The notes under the pieces are model-generated. The model did not search any database and had not been told where the DNA came from. It saw only the letters and a list, made by a program, of their open reading frames with translations. Below are positions 1-6,192 of a DNA stretch of 8,005 nucleotides, in pieces. The stretch's first letter is position 1; the number at the start of each line of letters is the position of its first letter. This DNA is from an uncultured Clostridia bacterium. GTDB lineage: Bacteria; Bacillota; Clostridia; Oscillospirales; CAG-272. The stretch lies in assembly GCA_945936265.1 (NCBI GenBank), contig CAMETB010000061.1:1-8005 (forward strand). Reading direction: 5' to 3'. Both the position numbers and the translations under genes were made by a program.

Positions 1-2
1 TT

Positions 3-119
3 ATTTCGTATCCTATTTCATGGCGACTTACCGCCGCCGTGCAGTTCTCATTTGCGGTCATTTATCTTATTAAAAAGCGTAAATCTTCGGGAAGCGGTAC
101 ATGGCAAGAAGATATGTAG
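3..119 (+). CDS. C-terminal end of a probable MATE family multidrug/toxin efflux transporter (partial)
   Basis: Open reading frame entering from the left edge and stopping at TAG 117-119; 38 residues are visible. It begins ISYPISWRLTAAVQF, continues as a hydrophobic segment (about residues 8-24) and ends in a basic run, KKRKSS, then a short polar tail. A YPISW-type motif leading into a last membrane helix and a basic cytoplasmic tail is typical of the end of MATE family Na+- or H+-coupled exporters. That family match is from recall of the family, not from an alignment. It is the only plus-strand protein gene in the window and converges on the LRR lipoprotein gene, with a shared hairpin terminator just downstream. 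The other two forward frames here give no sensible protein end. Confidence 0.6.
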   Translation: MSYPISWRLTAAVQFSFAVIYLIKKRKSSGSGTWQEDM

Positions 120-137
120 CGCATTATTAAAACGAAA

Positions 138-167
138 CGGCAATGTTGTGTAAAACCGACATTGCCG
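138..167. terminator. Bidirectional intrinsic terminator between convergent genes
   Basis: Perfect 9-bp stem CGGCAATGT (138-146) / ACATTGCCG (159-167) with a 12-nt loop. It is followed on the plus strand by cttttatatatttt and on the minus strand by TTTCGTTTT. It lies 18 bp after the transporter stop and 30 bp after the LRR gene stop, so it can end both transcripts. Confidence 0.8.
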
Positions 168-178
168 CTTTTATATAT

Positions 179-214
179 TTTACTTAATCTCGCAGCTTTA
201 CTTAATCTCACAGC
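179..214. repeat. 18-bp tandem duplication covering the stop codon of the LRR gene
   Basis: Two head-to-tail 18-bp units, 179-196 and 197-214, differ at one base (tctcgcagc versus tctcacagc). On the minus strand each unit encodes Cys-Glu-Ile-Lys-stop in the same frame. The gene therefore ends CEIK-TAA and is followed by a second, untranslated CEIK-TAA. This looks like a slippage duplication of the end of the gene. Confidence 0.9.
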
Positions 215-1007
215 CCGAGCTGTTCCAGTTGGGATCCCATGTTGACGAAACATTTTTTGAAGCAAGATAAATTGTCAGAGCGTCACACCCGAAAAAGACA
301 TGCGCGCCCATATTTTTCACAGATGACGGAACAGAAATTTCTTCAAGTTTGTCGCAAGCACAAAAAGCATATGATCCTATGCTTTCAAGTTTCATCGGAA
401 GATCTATAAAAGTAAGCGATTCATCGTTGCAAAATGCATATTCGTCTATAGTTTTAAGCGATGAAGGCAACTTTATATTGTCAAGCAGTGCACATCCGTA
501 AAAAGTACGCTTTTCTATTTTTTCTATTGCGGAACCGTCTTCAAATCTGACAACTTTAAGAGCGTCGCAACTTTCAAATGCGCCCTCCCCTATGTAATTG
601 ACTTTTGCCGGTATTGTTATCCTTGCAAGATGATCACAGTTATAAAACGCCTGACTTCCGATAGTTTCTATATCTTCTGGAAGCATTATATCAGTTAGTT
701 CCTGCACGGAATTAAACGCATTGTCTCCTATTCCGACGACCTTTTTGTTTCCTATCGCAGAAGGTATCTGAAGCGGTTTCCCGTCTATCTCCTTAGGATT
801 TACAATTCCCCTTATGATTACCTCCCCGGAGTCGTCTGAAACATCGGAATAATAGAAATTTCCGCCTTTGCGCACATCCTCCGGCAAATCGGTATCAGTA
901 GGTGACGAGGATGACGGCGAGCATCCCGTAAACAGAAATAAAACCATAAAAGCCGTGCAGATTAAAACCGCAACCGTTGCGGCTTTTGCAAGTCTGTTTT
1001 TTATCAT
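198..1007 (-). CDS. BspA-like leucine-rich repeat (LRR_5) lipoprotein
   Basis: A 269-residue secreted lipoprotein of unknown ligand. The start chosen is ATG at 1007: GGAG lies 7 nt upstream and the signal peptide then begins MIKNR. An in-frame ATG 20 codons further out lies at the promoter's -35 box and is not used. Residues 1-28 form a signal peptide with a basic start, a hydrophobic core and lipobox-like FTG before Cys29; a Ser-rich tether follows. From about residue 75 there are seven LRR_5 units, marked by AF or F in the pattern IG-x-x-AF-x-x-C at residues 98, 121, 144, 169, 192, 215 and 238. The period is 23 residues, with one unit of 25. Proteins of this type in Clostridia and oral bacteria are surface-exposed and often adhesive, but no binding partner can be read here. 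Phe at lipobox -3 is uncommon. The gene is transcribed alone, between its own promoter and the 138-167 terminator. Confidence 0.88.
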   Translation of the reverse strand: MIKNRLAKAATVAVLICTAFMVLFLFTGCSPSSSSPTDTDLPEDVRKGGNFYYSDVSDDSGEVIIRGIVNPKEIDGKPLQIPSAIGNKKVVGIGDNAFNSVQELTDIMLPEDIETIGSQAFYNCDHLARITIPAKVNYIGEGAFESCDALKVVRFEDGSAIEKIEKRTFYGCALLDNIKLPSSLKTIDEYAFCNDESLTFIDLPMKLESIGSYAFCACDKLEEISVPSSVKNMGAHVFFGCDALTIYLASKNVSSTWDPNWNSSGCEIK

Positions 1008-1038
1008 ATTTATTCTCCACTCTTTTTCGTTTTTATAT

Positions 1039-1067
1039 ATTTTATCATCAATCGCTCCCTTTTTCAA
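1039..1067 (-). promoter_or_regulatory. Sigma-A type promoter of the LRR lipoprotein gene
   Basis: On the minus strand, -35 TTGAAA (1062-1067), a 17-bp spacer and -10 TAAAAT (1039-1044); each box matches consensus at 5 of 6 positions. The predicted transcript starts near 1032, about 25 nt before the ATG, leaving room for the GGAG site. Confidence 0.7.
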
Positions 1068-1092
1068 TACAAATTTGAAAAAATCACCGAGA

Positions 1093-1128
1093 GGTTTTCG
1101 GGAAAAATATAAAAATACCCGAAAAACC
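1093..1128 (-). terminator. Probable terminator of the EFR1-type gene
   Basis: Inverted repeat ggttttcggg (1093-1102) / cccgaaaaacc (1118-1128), a 10-bp stem with a one-base bulge and a 15-nt AT-rich loop. It begins directly after the stop codon at 1130-1132. The T run on the minus strand is about 10 nt beyond the stem rather than adjacent, so it is weaker than the other terminators here. Confidence 0.5.
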
Positions 1129-1129
1129 G

Positions 1130-2023
1130 TTATCTCGTTTCGGCTGAAATTGCCGAATAGCGCATATCTATATCGTTAAAGGTTTTTATAAAGCACTTAT
1201 AAAAGCCCGAGCTGTTCTCTGTGATATACGGCTCGGCGGGTGAGGCGGAGTTCCAAAACTTTTCCAAATCGTAATATTTATTGACCTGCCAACCCTCCAA
1301 AAAGCCTATTTTTATCGCTTTTTGCGGGCAATAGAACGAGCACCGCATACACATATCGCAAGAGTGACCGAACCTGACTTTTCCGTCCTTTAATGATACG
1401 TTTTTTCGCGGGCAGTTCTTTGCACACAGTCCGCACTTGTTGCACTTATCCTTATCTACCCTGTAAAAAAACGAGTTTACGTTGCCGCCGATTGATTGAA
1501 TACCGACGAAAAACGCGCCGACGTTATAGATAAGCTTGCTCTTTATTTCGGGTGCAATTCCACCTGAAAGATTATAAAACATAATATCGAGCAGTTTTTT
1601 GTCCTCACACATAATCTGCTTTATAAAATTTTCATCAAATTCAAAGTGGATATTGTACGGCATCACAAAGTGATATTCGCCGCAAAACCGTGCCCCTGAC
1701 CTGTCCATTTTTCGAATTATTTTTCTGCTTGAAGCGTTGTTCATAGCAAACGTTTCGCCGCTGTTTTTATAGATAAAATATTTCTGCCCCCTCGCAAAGC
1801 GCAATTTTTTGAAATATTCCATAAACGGATGAGGGGCATTGAAACCGTAAATCGGATATCCGAAGCCGATATAGTCGTACCCGTCCGTTTGCACGGTTGG
1901 AGCTTCCGAGTTAATCTCTACCCTGTCAACCGAATAATTAATATTTTCAAACCGCTCTGCTACCCTATCGGTAAGAAAGCGGGTATTGTACGTTCCCGTA
2001 TAGTAGATGAGGAGAACTTTCAC
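1130..2023 (-). CDS. EFR1-type flavodoxin-ferredoxin fusion protein
   Basis: Predicted cytoplasmic electron-transfer protein of 297 residues, built like the EFR1 family. Residues 1-150 are flavodoxin-like: the first strand and FMN-phosphate loop read VLLIYYTGTYNTRF (3-16), then YDYIGFGYPIYGF (49-61) and the YKNSGE segment (85-90). Residues 190-235 form a bacterial 2[4Fe-4S] ferredoxin: cluster one Cys194, 197, 200 and 204 (CNKCGLCAKNCP), cluster two Cys222, 225, 228 and 232 (CDMCMRCSFYCP). The electron donor and acceptor of such fusions are not established. GTG at 2023 is chosen because the predicted transcript starts near 2066, which excludes the ATGs at 2122 and 2068. GGGAG lies 10 nt before the GTG, and flavodoxin homology begins there. 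It forms its own transcription unit. Confidence 0.85.
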   Translation of the reverse strand: MKVLLIYYTGTYNTRFLTDRVAERFENINYSVDRVEINSEAPTVQTDGYDYIGFGYPIYGFNAPHPFMEYFKKLRFARGQKYFIYKNSGETFAMNNASSRKIIRKMDRSGARFCGEYHFVMPYNIHFEFDENFIKQIMCEDKKLLDIMFYNLSGGIAPEIKSKLIYNVGAFFVGIQSIGGNVNSFFYRVDKDKCNKCGLCAKNCPRKNVSLKDGKVRFGHSCDMCMRCSFYCPQKAIKIGFLEGWQVNKYYDLEKFWNSASPAEPYITENSSGFYKCFIKTFNDIDMRYSAISAETR

Positions 2024-2072
2024 AGTTTTATCGCTCCCGTATTTTATTATGCAGAATAATTCTGACATAAAG

Positions 2073-2101
2073 ATTATATCAAGATTGCTCCCCGAATACA
2101 A
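2073..2101 (-). promoter_or_regulatory. Promoter of the EFR1-type gene
   Basis: On the minus strand, -10 TATAAT (2073-2078) is a perfect match. A 17-bp spacer leads to -35 TTGTAT (2096-2101), which matches only TTG. The predicted start near 2066 gives a leader of about 43 nt and helps fix the GTG start at 2023. It lies just downstream of the terminator of the preceding small gene. Confidence 0.65.
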
Positions 2102-2125
2102 GCCATAAACCGAAATCACCATACA

Positions 2126-2162
2126 AAAAAGCGATTGAGCCTTAAAAACTCAATCGCTTTTT
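2126..2162 (-). terminator. Strong intrinsic terminator of the 63-residue gene
   Basis: Perfect 14-bp stem aaaaagcgattgag (2126-2139) / ctcaatcgcttttt (2149-2162) with a 9-nt loop. On the minus strand the 3' arm runs into TTTTTTG, a textbook terminator 3 bp after the stop at 2166. The A/T flanks are symmetric, so it could also act on the plus strand. Confidence 0.9.
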
Positions 2163-2165
2163 ACG

Positions 2166-2357
2166 TTATTCTGCCCAGAAAACGCCGTTTGCATCAAGCG
2201 TTTCGGAGGTTGACGGGGCATATTCGGCGCTTGCGGGTATAAACGTTACGCTATACAATGACGCTGTATCTCCGTTTGCAATTTTCGCTATCAATTTCTC
2301 TATTTGATCGTTTCTTTTCGGAGCTTGCTCCGGCGTGACGGAAAATAATAAAATCAC
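2166..2357 (-). CDS. Unrecognised 63-residue protein in its own transcription unit
   Basis: I do not recognise this protein. It starts at GTG 2357. An eight-base anti-SD match, GAGGTGAT, lies 9 nt upstream (core-to-start spacing is long), and a good promoter and strong terminator bracket the gene. That bracketing argues it is expressed. Residues 1-7 are hydrophobic (MILLFSV). Residues 15-31 (RNDQIEKLIAKIANGDT) form a charged amphipathic stretch resembling the N-terminal start of ECF sigma factors. The second half, rich in Ser, Ala and Pro and ending GVFWAE, does not continue that family. It may be a small peptide of its own, or a deletion remnant of a sigma factor gene that kept its promoter and terminator. 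No membrane helix, Cys motif or repeat is visible. Codon use is like its neighbours. Confidence 0.5.
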   Translation of the reverse strand: MILLFSVTPEQAPKRNDQIEKLIAKIANGDTASLYSVTFIPASAEYAPSTSETLDANGVFWAE

Positions 2358-2394
2358 GGTTGCTTTATCACCTCGCTTCGTTTAATTTACTTTT

Positions 2395-2423
2395 ATTGTA
2401 GCACATAATGCGATAAAAAGCAA
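2395..2423 (-). promoter_or_regulatory. Promoter of the 63-residue gene (extended -10)
   Basis: On the minus strand, -10 TACAAT (2395-2400) is preceded by TG-C, an extended -10, and a 17-bp spacer leads to -35 TTGCTT (2418-2423). The predicted start near 2388 gives a leader of about 31 nt carrying GAGGTGAT. Confidence 0.6.
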
Positions 2424-2450
2424 TTCCGCACGACCACCCAAAACAAATTT

Positions 2451-2501
2451 CGATAATTTTGCATTTATATCTATACAATAATTTTGGCGGGCAAATTATC
2501 G
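2451..2501. repeat. Inverted repeat in the intergenic region upstream of the 63-residue gene
   Basis: Arms cgataattttgc (2451-2462) and gcaaattatcg (2491-2501) pair over 11 bp with one bulged T, around a 28-nt AT-rich centre. No T run follows on either strand, so it is not a clear terminator. It lies upstream of the promoter at 2395-2423 and downstream of the uxaC terminator. It could be a regulator site or chance in AT-rich DNA. Nothing else was found between 2424 and 2547. Confidence 0.35.
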
Positions 2502-2547
2502 CACGGTTTTGATTTTTTTGAAAAATATTTTTATAAAATGCCGCAAA

Positions 2548-2577
2548 AAAGCAACCGACGTAAAAATCGGTTGCTTT
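2548..2577 (-). terminator. Intrinsic terminator of the uxuA-uxuB-uxaC operon
   Basis: Perfect 11-bp stem aaagcaaccga (2548-2558) / tcggttgcttt (2567-2577) with an 8-nt loop, followed on the minus strand by TTTTTTGCGG. It lies 30 bp after the uxaC stop. No comparable hairpin occurs between the three operon genes. Confidence 0.88.
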
Positions 2578-2607
2578 CCGTTAGATATGAATTAAAGCGT
2601 TTGGGAT

Positions 2608-3939
2608 TTATCTGTTTTCTATTGCGTTTTTGACGTTGCGGTAGCAGATATCCTCTACTATTTGCTTTGCCGAGTTGACGTCGTATTCGCCTTTTTCAAC
2701 CTTTTCACCTACATAATCGCAAAGAATACGCCTGAAAAAGTCAAAACGGCAATAGCTTGAAAAGCTTCTCGAATCGGTGAGCATACCGAAGTTGTTGCCG
2801 AGTGACGAATATTCGGAAATCACCTCGAGATTGCGCAAAATACCCCGATAAGTGTCGTTAAACCACCATGCCGCGCCCATTCTCACGTGACGGAATGCGC
2901 CCGTTACCGCAGAGATTACGGGCAAATTGCAATCGTTTAAGGTATATAAAACGGTTTCGGGGCGTTCGCTATCTTTTATCTGATTGAAAAATGCGATAAG
3001 GTCGTTCACAGACTGCTCTTTCCCGATAAGGTCAAAGCCGGAATCCGCGCCGCATTCTTTATACATTTGTGCATTGTTATTGCGTATGACCGCAAAATGA
3101 ATTTGCATAATCATACCGCGCTTATGATACTCCTTAGCGAGCCATACAAGCAAAAAGCCGAAAAGCCTATCCTTTTCATCGGAAGAAAGAGAGTTCCTTC
3201 TTGTAAACAGTTGCGATGCTTCATCTTTTCCCGCATAGGCACTCGGGAACTTCTCAAAGCCATGGTCGGATATGCGGCAACCCTTTTTTACAAAATAGTC
3301 AAGACGGATTTTCAAAGCATCAAGCAAGTCGTCTATATTCTCTATTTTTACGTTGGCAGAGTTTCCGAGAGCTTTTATATATTCGTCCGAAAAGCTATAA
3401 AGCTTGTCGGGGCGGAACGTAGGAGTTACGGTAGTTTCACCGATTTTGCCGTGAAAATTCAGGCTATCGGTCGGGTCGTCGGTTGTCGCTATAAACTCCA
3501 CTCTGAATTTTTTAAGGAGTTTTTGTACGGAAAGCGTTTCAAGCATTTTATTTGCTTCAGCATAAATTTCTTCCGCCGTTTCGGCAGTCAGCGGCTTTGA
3601 GATACCGAATATCTGCTTTAACTCCATATGCGTCCAGTAGTAGAGCGGATTGCCTATGAGTTTTGGAACTATCTGCGCATATTTAATAAATTTGTCGTGC
3701 CAGCTTGCATCTCCCGTTATATATCTTTCGTCAATGCCGTTTAAGCGCATTGCACGCCACTTATAGTGATCCCCTTCAAGCCACAACTGACCGATATTTG
3801 AAAATTTCGCATCGGACGCAATTTTTTCTATATCCAGATGGCAATGATAGTCTATTATCGGTAAGTCCTTTACCGAGCCGTAAAGTGCGGCAGCCGTTTT
3901 CGTGTTCAAAAGAACGCTATCACCGAAAAAATCCTTCAT
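2608..3939 (-). CDS. uxaC: Glucuronate (uronate) isomerase
   Basis: UxaC converts D-glucuronate to D-fructuronate and D-galacturonate to D-tagaturonate, the entry step of hexuronate breakdown in the cytoplasm. It belongs to the amidohydrolase-like TIM-barrel superfamily. Recognisable segments: metal-site IIDYHCHLD (His32, His34), LWLEGDHYKWRAMR (52-65), ATTDDP (151-156), TFRPDK (174-179), SDHGF (224-228), MQIHFAVIRNNN (278-289), AAWWFND (356-362) and GMLTDSRSF (385-393). Length 443 is slightly below the roughly 465-475 of many family members. The ATG at 3939 follows AGAGGT with a 5-nt spacing. Only 11 bp separate it from uxuB, the stop of uxuB abuts the ribosome binding site, and it is the last gene of the operon. 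Its position beside uxuA/uxuB points to glucuronate as the main substrate; no tagaturonate or altronate genes are present. Confidence 0.95.
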   Translation of the reverse strand: MKDFFGDSVLLNTKTAAALYGSVKDLPIIDYHCHLDIEKIASDAKFSNIGQLWLEGDHYKWRAMRLNGIDERYITGDASWHDKFIKYAQIVPKLIGNPLYYWTHMELKQIFGISKPLTAETAEEIYAEANKMLETLSVQKLLKKFRVEFIATTDDPTDSLNFHGKIGETTVTPTFRPDKLYSFSDEYIKALGNSANVKIENIDDLLDALKIRLDYFVKKGCRISDHGFEKFPSAYAGKDEASQLFTRRNSLSSDEKDRLFGFLLVWLAKEYHKRGMIMQIHFAVIRNNNAQMYKECGADSGFDLIGKEQSVNDLIAFFNQIKDSERPETVLYTLNDCNLPVISAVTGAFRHVRMGAAWWFNDTYRGILRNLEVISEYSSLGNNFGMLTDSRSFSSYCRFDFFRRILCDYVGEKVEKGEYDVNSAKQIVEDICYRNVKNAIENR

Positions 3940-3950
3940 TTTTTACCTCT

Positions 3951-4781
3951 TTATACCCCACTGTAAGCGGAAAAGCCGCCGTCAACGGGTATTACAGTCC
4001 CTGTGACGAATCCGCTTGCGCAGTCGTCCGAGAGCCAAAGCAAGCACCCGATAAGGTCACTTACCTCGCCAAACTTTTTCATCGGCGTTGCCGCAAGTAT
4101 CTTGCCCGTGCGCGCGGTCGGCGTTCCGTCCTCATTAAAGAGCAACGCTTTATTTTGATTGGTTACGAAAAATCCGGGGGCTATCGCATTGCAACGGATA
4201 TTGCACGGCGCAAAATGAACCGCAAGCCACTCCGTAAAATTGCTGATTCCGGCTTTTGCGGCGCTGTATGCGGGGATTTTCGTAAGAGGTCTGTATGCGT
4301 TCATACTTGATATATTGATTATATTTCCGCCTGTCTTTACCATATCGGCGGCAAACACCTGCGTTACGAGAAATGCGCTTGTGATATTTAAGTCAAAGAC
4401 GAATTTCAGTCCGCTCTCGTCAAGAGAGAAAAAGTCCTTTACCCCGTCAAGTTCGGGTGTCATATATTCGTTATCCGTCGTGGCTTTGGGGTTGTTTCCT
4501 CCTGCGCCGTTTATAAGAAAATTAACCTTGCCCCACTTATCATTGATTATCTTTTTTGCCTCCGAAATACTGTTTTTGTCAAGGCAGTTGCATTTTATCG
4601 ATATCGCGTTCTCACCTATTTCGTCGGCATACTTTTTTGCGGCTTTCTCATTTATATCAAGGAGGGCAACCTTTGCTCCGCAGGACGCAAGTGCTTTTGC
4701 AAACTCACTGCAAATTACCCCGCCTGCTCCCGTAATCACTGCTACTTTTTCGCTTAAATCAACCTTAAAAGGTAACTTCAT
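3951..4781 (-). CDS. uxuB: D-mannonate oxidoreductase / fructuronate reductase, SDR family
   Basis: Predicted to reduce D-fructuronate to D-mannonate with NAD(P)H, the middle step between UxaC and UxuA. It is a classical short-chain dehydrogenase of 276 residues: cofactor glycine motif TGAGGVIC (17-24), acidic Asp42 at the end of strand two (suggests NAD(H)), NGAGG (91-95), catalytic Ser158/159, and Tyr172-x-x-x-Lys176 in AYSAAKAG. The C-terminal VTGTVIPVDGGFSAYSG is standard for the fold. Proteobacterial UxuB belongs to a different, long-chain family; the SDR form corresponds to the Bacillus subtilis YjmF type. I assign the function from the fold plus the position between uxuA and uxaC, since sequence alone could also suggest gluconate 5-dehydrogenase. 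The start at 4781 lies 1 bp after uxuA's stop, with AAGGAG inside the end of uxuA, so translation is probably coupled. Confidence 0.88.
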   Translation of the reverse strand: MKLPFKVDLSEKVAVITGAGGVICSEFAKALASCGAKVALLDINEKAAKKYADEIGENAISIKCNCLDKNSISEAKKIINDKWGKVNFLINGAGGNNPKATTDNEYMTPELDGVKDFFSLDESGLKFVFDLNITSAFLVTQVFAADMVKTGGNIINISSMNAYRPLTKIPAYSAAKAGISNFTEWLAVHFAPCNIRCNAIAPGFFVTNQNKALLFNEDGTPTARTGKILAATPMKKFGEVSDLIGCLLWLSDDCASGFVTGTVIPVDGGFSAYSGV

Positions 4782-4782
4782 C

Positions 4783-5817
4783 TTATTTGCTCTCCTTCTC
4801 TATCGCTTCAAAAAGTCCGTTTAAGTACGCAGCACCAAGTGCCCTGTCATAAAGTCCGTATCCCGGCTTGCCGTCCTCACCCCAGATATTTCTGCCGTGG
4901 TCCGGTCTTACATATCCGTCAAATCCCGCCTTTACAAGCGATTTTACTATTGCATATATATCAAGATCTCCCGAGGCGGTAATGTGCCCTGCCTCTGTAA
5001 AGTCTTTATCTGCGCAATATTTCAGTTGTCTTATGTGCGCAAAATAAATTCTCGACGCGTATTCTGACGCCATTTTAGGTAAATCGTTAAACCGACCAGC
5101 ACCAAGAGACCCTGTGCAAAACGTAATTCCGTTATGCTTATTCGGTACCGCGGCGTACAACTTATCATAACTTTCCTCCGAGGTTATAATTCTCGGTAAG
5201 CCGAACATATCCCACGGCGGATCGTCCGGGTGGATTGCCATATTGATTCCCGCCTCGTCGCAGGCAGGCATTATACCGTTCAGGAAATACACAAGGTTAT
5301 CAAACAGCTTTTCGTGCGAAACTCCTTTGTATTCCTCTAAAAGCGCATTTAACTCCTTCGGGGTATAGCTCTCATCCCACCCCGGAAGGTGCAGGTTTTT
5401 CGGGTCGAGACTTAAAAGCTCCGCATGATTGTACGAAAGCGAGTTGCTGCCGTCTTTTGCGGGGGTTTTAAGGTTAGTTCTCAACCAGTCAAACACGGGC
5501 ATAAAATTGTAGCAAATACATTTTACGCCGTATTGACCGAGATTTCTTATCGTTTCCGCATAGTTTTTTATAAGTTCGTCACGCGTGGGCTTTCCGAGTT
5601 TTATATCCTCATGAACGGGAACGGATTCGATAACTTCCATTTCAAGCTCCGCCTCATCGCAGAGACTTTTAAGACGTGCGATTTTTTCTTTTTCCCACAC
5701 CTGCCCTACAGGGACATCGTAAACTGCCGTAACTACCCCGGACATATTCGGTATCTGTTTTATGTACTGCAACGGAATACTGTCCTTTTCGCCGTACCAA
5801 CGAAACGTCATTTTCAT
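4783..5817 (-). CDS. uxuA: Mannonate dehydratase
   Basis: UxuA removes water from D-mannonate to give 2-keto-3-deoxy-D-gluconate, the product that leaves this operon for KDG kinase and aldolase encoded elsewhere. It is a metal-dependent TIM-barrel enzyme of the xylose isomerase-like class. Family segments visible: MTFRWYGEKDSIPL (3-16), CYNFMPVFDWLRT (102-114), NMAIHPDDPP (192-201), TFCTGSLGA (232-240), FAHIRQ (259-264) and VRPDHGR (303-309). His196, Cys234, His261 and Asp306 are the expected metal ligands. The 344-residue length is normal for the shorter Gram-positive form (Escherichia coli's is 394). ATG at 5817 is preceded by AAGGAG at 7 nt. It is the promoter-proximal gene, so gene order is the reverse of the reaction order. 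Confidence 0.95.
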   Translation of the reverse strand: MKMTFRWYGEKDSIPLQYIKQIPNMSGVVTAVYDVPVGQVWEKEKIARLKSLCDEAELEMEVIESVPVHEDIKLGKPTRDELIKNYAETIRNLGQYGVKCICYNFMPVFDWLRTNLKTPAKDGSNSLSYNHAELLSLDPKNLHLPGWDESYTPKELNALLEEYKGVSHEKLFDNLVYFLNGIMPACDEAGINMAIHPDDPPWDMFGLPRIITSEESYDKLYAAVPNKHNGITFCTGSLGAGRFNDLPKMASEYASRIYFAHIRQLKYCADKDFTEAGHITASGDLDIYAIVKSLVKAGFDGYVRPDHGRNIWGEDGKPGYGLYDRALGAAYLNGLFEAIEKESK

Positions 5818-5887
5818 ATAGTTGCTCCTTGCTTTTCTTATTCAAAAAATGCATTATCCATTTTACGTTGTGCTTTTTATAATTTTT

Positions 5888-5929
5888 TATGGGTAAATTT
5901 TCAATAAGATTCCGAAATTTCAACCCATA
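5888..5929 (-). promoter_or_regulatory. Inverted repeat in the uxuA leader, candidate operator or leader hairpin
   Basis: Arms tatgggtaaattt (5888-5900) and aaatttcaacccata (5915-5929) pair over 13 bp with a 2-nt bulge, around a 14-nt centre. It starts about 11 nt downstream of the predicted transcription start and ends about 70 nt before the uxuA ATG. The minus strand after the stem is A-rich, so it is not a terminator. Its position suits a roadblock operator for a uronate-responsive repressor, or an mRNA 5' stabiliser. I recognise no named riboswitch in the leader. Confidence 0.5.
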
Positions 5930-5946
5930 CAAGATTTCACAATAAA

Positions 5947-5975
5947 ATTATAGACTATTCAATGTCAGATTGCAA
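5947..5975 (-). promoter_or_regulatory. Promoter of the uxuA-uxuB-uxaC operon
   Basis: On the minus strand, -35 TTGCAA (5970-5975), a 17-bp spacer and a perfect -10 TATAAT (5947-5952). The predicted start near 5940 gives an unusually long leader of about 123 nt. Confidence 0.75.
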
Positions 5976-6005
5976 TACCCGATGTTACAATAAAATCTTC
6001 TTTAT

Positions 6006-6019
6006 ATTCAGGGCTGAAT
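6006..6019. promoter_or_regulatory. 14-bp palindrome upstream of the uxu promoter, candidate operator
   Basis: ATTCAG-GG-CTGAAT has perfect 6-bp arms, centred about 72 bp upstream of the predicted uxuA transcription start. That position suits an activator or an upstream repressor site. The nine bases ttcagggct recur at 6178-6186 without the second arm. The short length makes chance possible. Confidence 0.3.
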
Positions 6020-6192
6020 TGTTTATATCGTAAGCGCTCTATGCTTCGTCAGCCGTGCCGTCATTGAATATCAGAGCCAACCCGAAAATGATAAAACCGC
6101 AAGAACCGCAGTTATGCAACCACCACTATTGTCGTAACTTTTGCACACTTACTTTTAATAACACAGGGCACCTTCGTTCAGGGCTACACTTC
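6020..6192. other. Intergenic remainder between the lipoprotein and the uxu operon
   Basis: The whole gap 5818-6192 is gene-free. Beyond the uxu promoter, the leader repeat and the palindrome, I see no RNA gene or terminator. A 26-codon minus-strand ORF (6039-6119, TTG start, hydrophobic with two Cys, ending ADEA) has no ribosome binding site at a workable distance. It may be the relic of a membrane-protein end, but this is not strong enough to call. Confidence 0.4.

Noticed and set aside
2024..2122. N-terminal extension of the EFR1-type protein to the ATG at 2122.
   Set aside because: The region contains the promoter, has no ribosome binding site for the upstream ATG, and flavodoxin homology starts at the GTG at 2023.
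3067..3600. Long plus-strand ORF antisense to uxaC (also 3705-4310 across uxaC/uxuB, 4240-4824 and 5425-5907).
   Set aside because: These are antisense shadows of well-supported enzymes, with no family features and no suitable start signals.
5818..5940. Riboswitch or T-box in the uxuA leader.
   Set aside because: Only one imperfect hairpin with no terminator/antiterminator pair, and no recognised conserved core.
6039..6119. 26-codon minus-strand ORF with hydrophobic residues and two Cys.
   Set aside because: No properly spaced ribosome binding site, non-ATG start and no upstream extension; could be a relic but not supportable.
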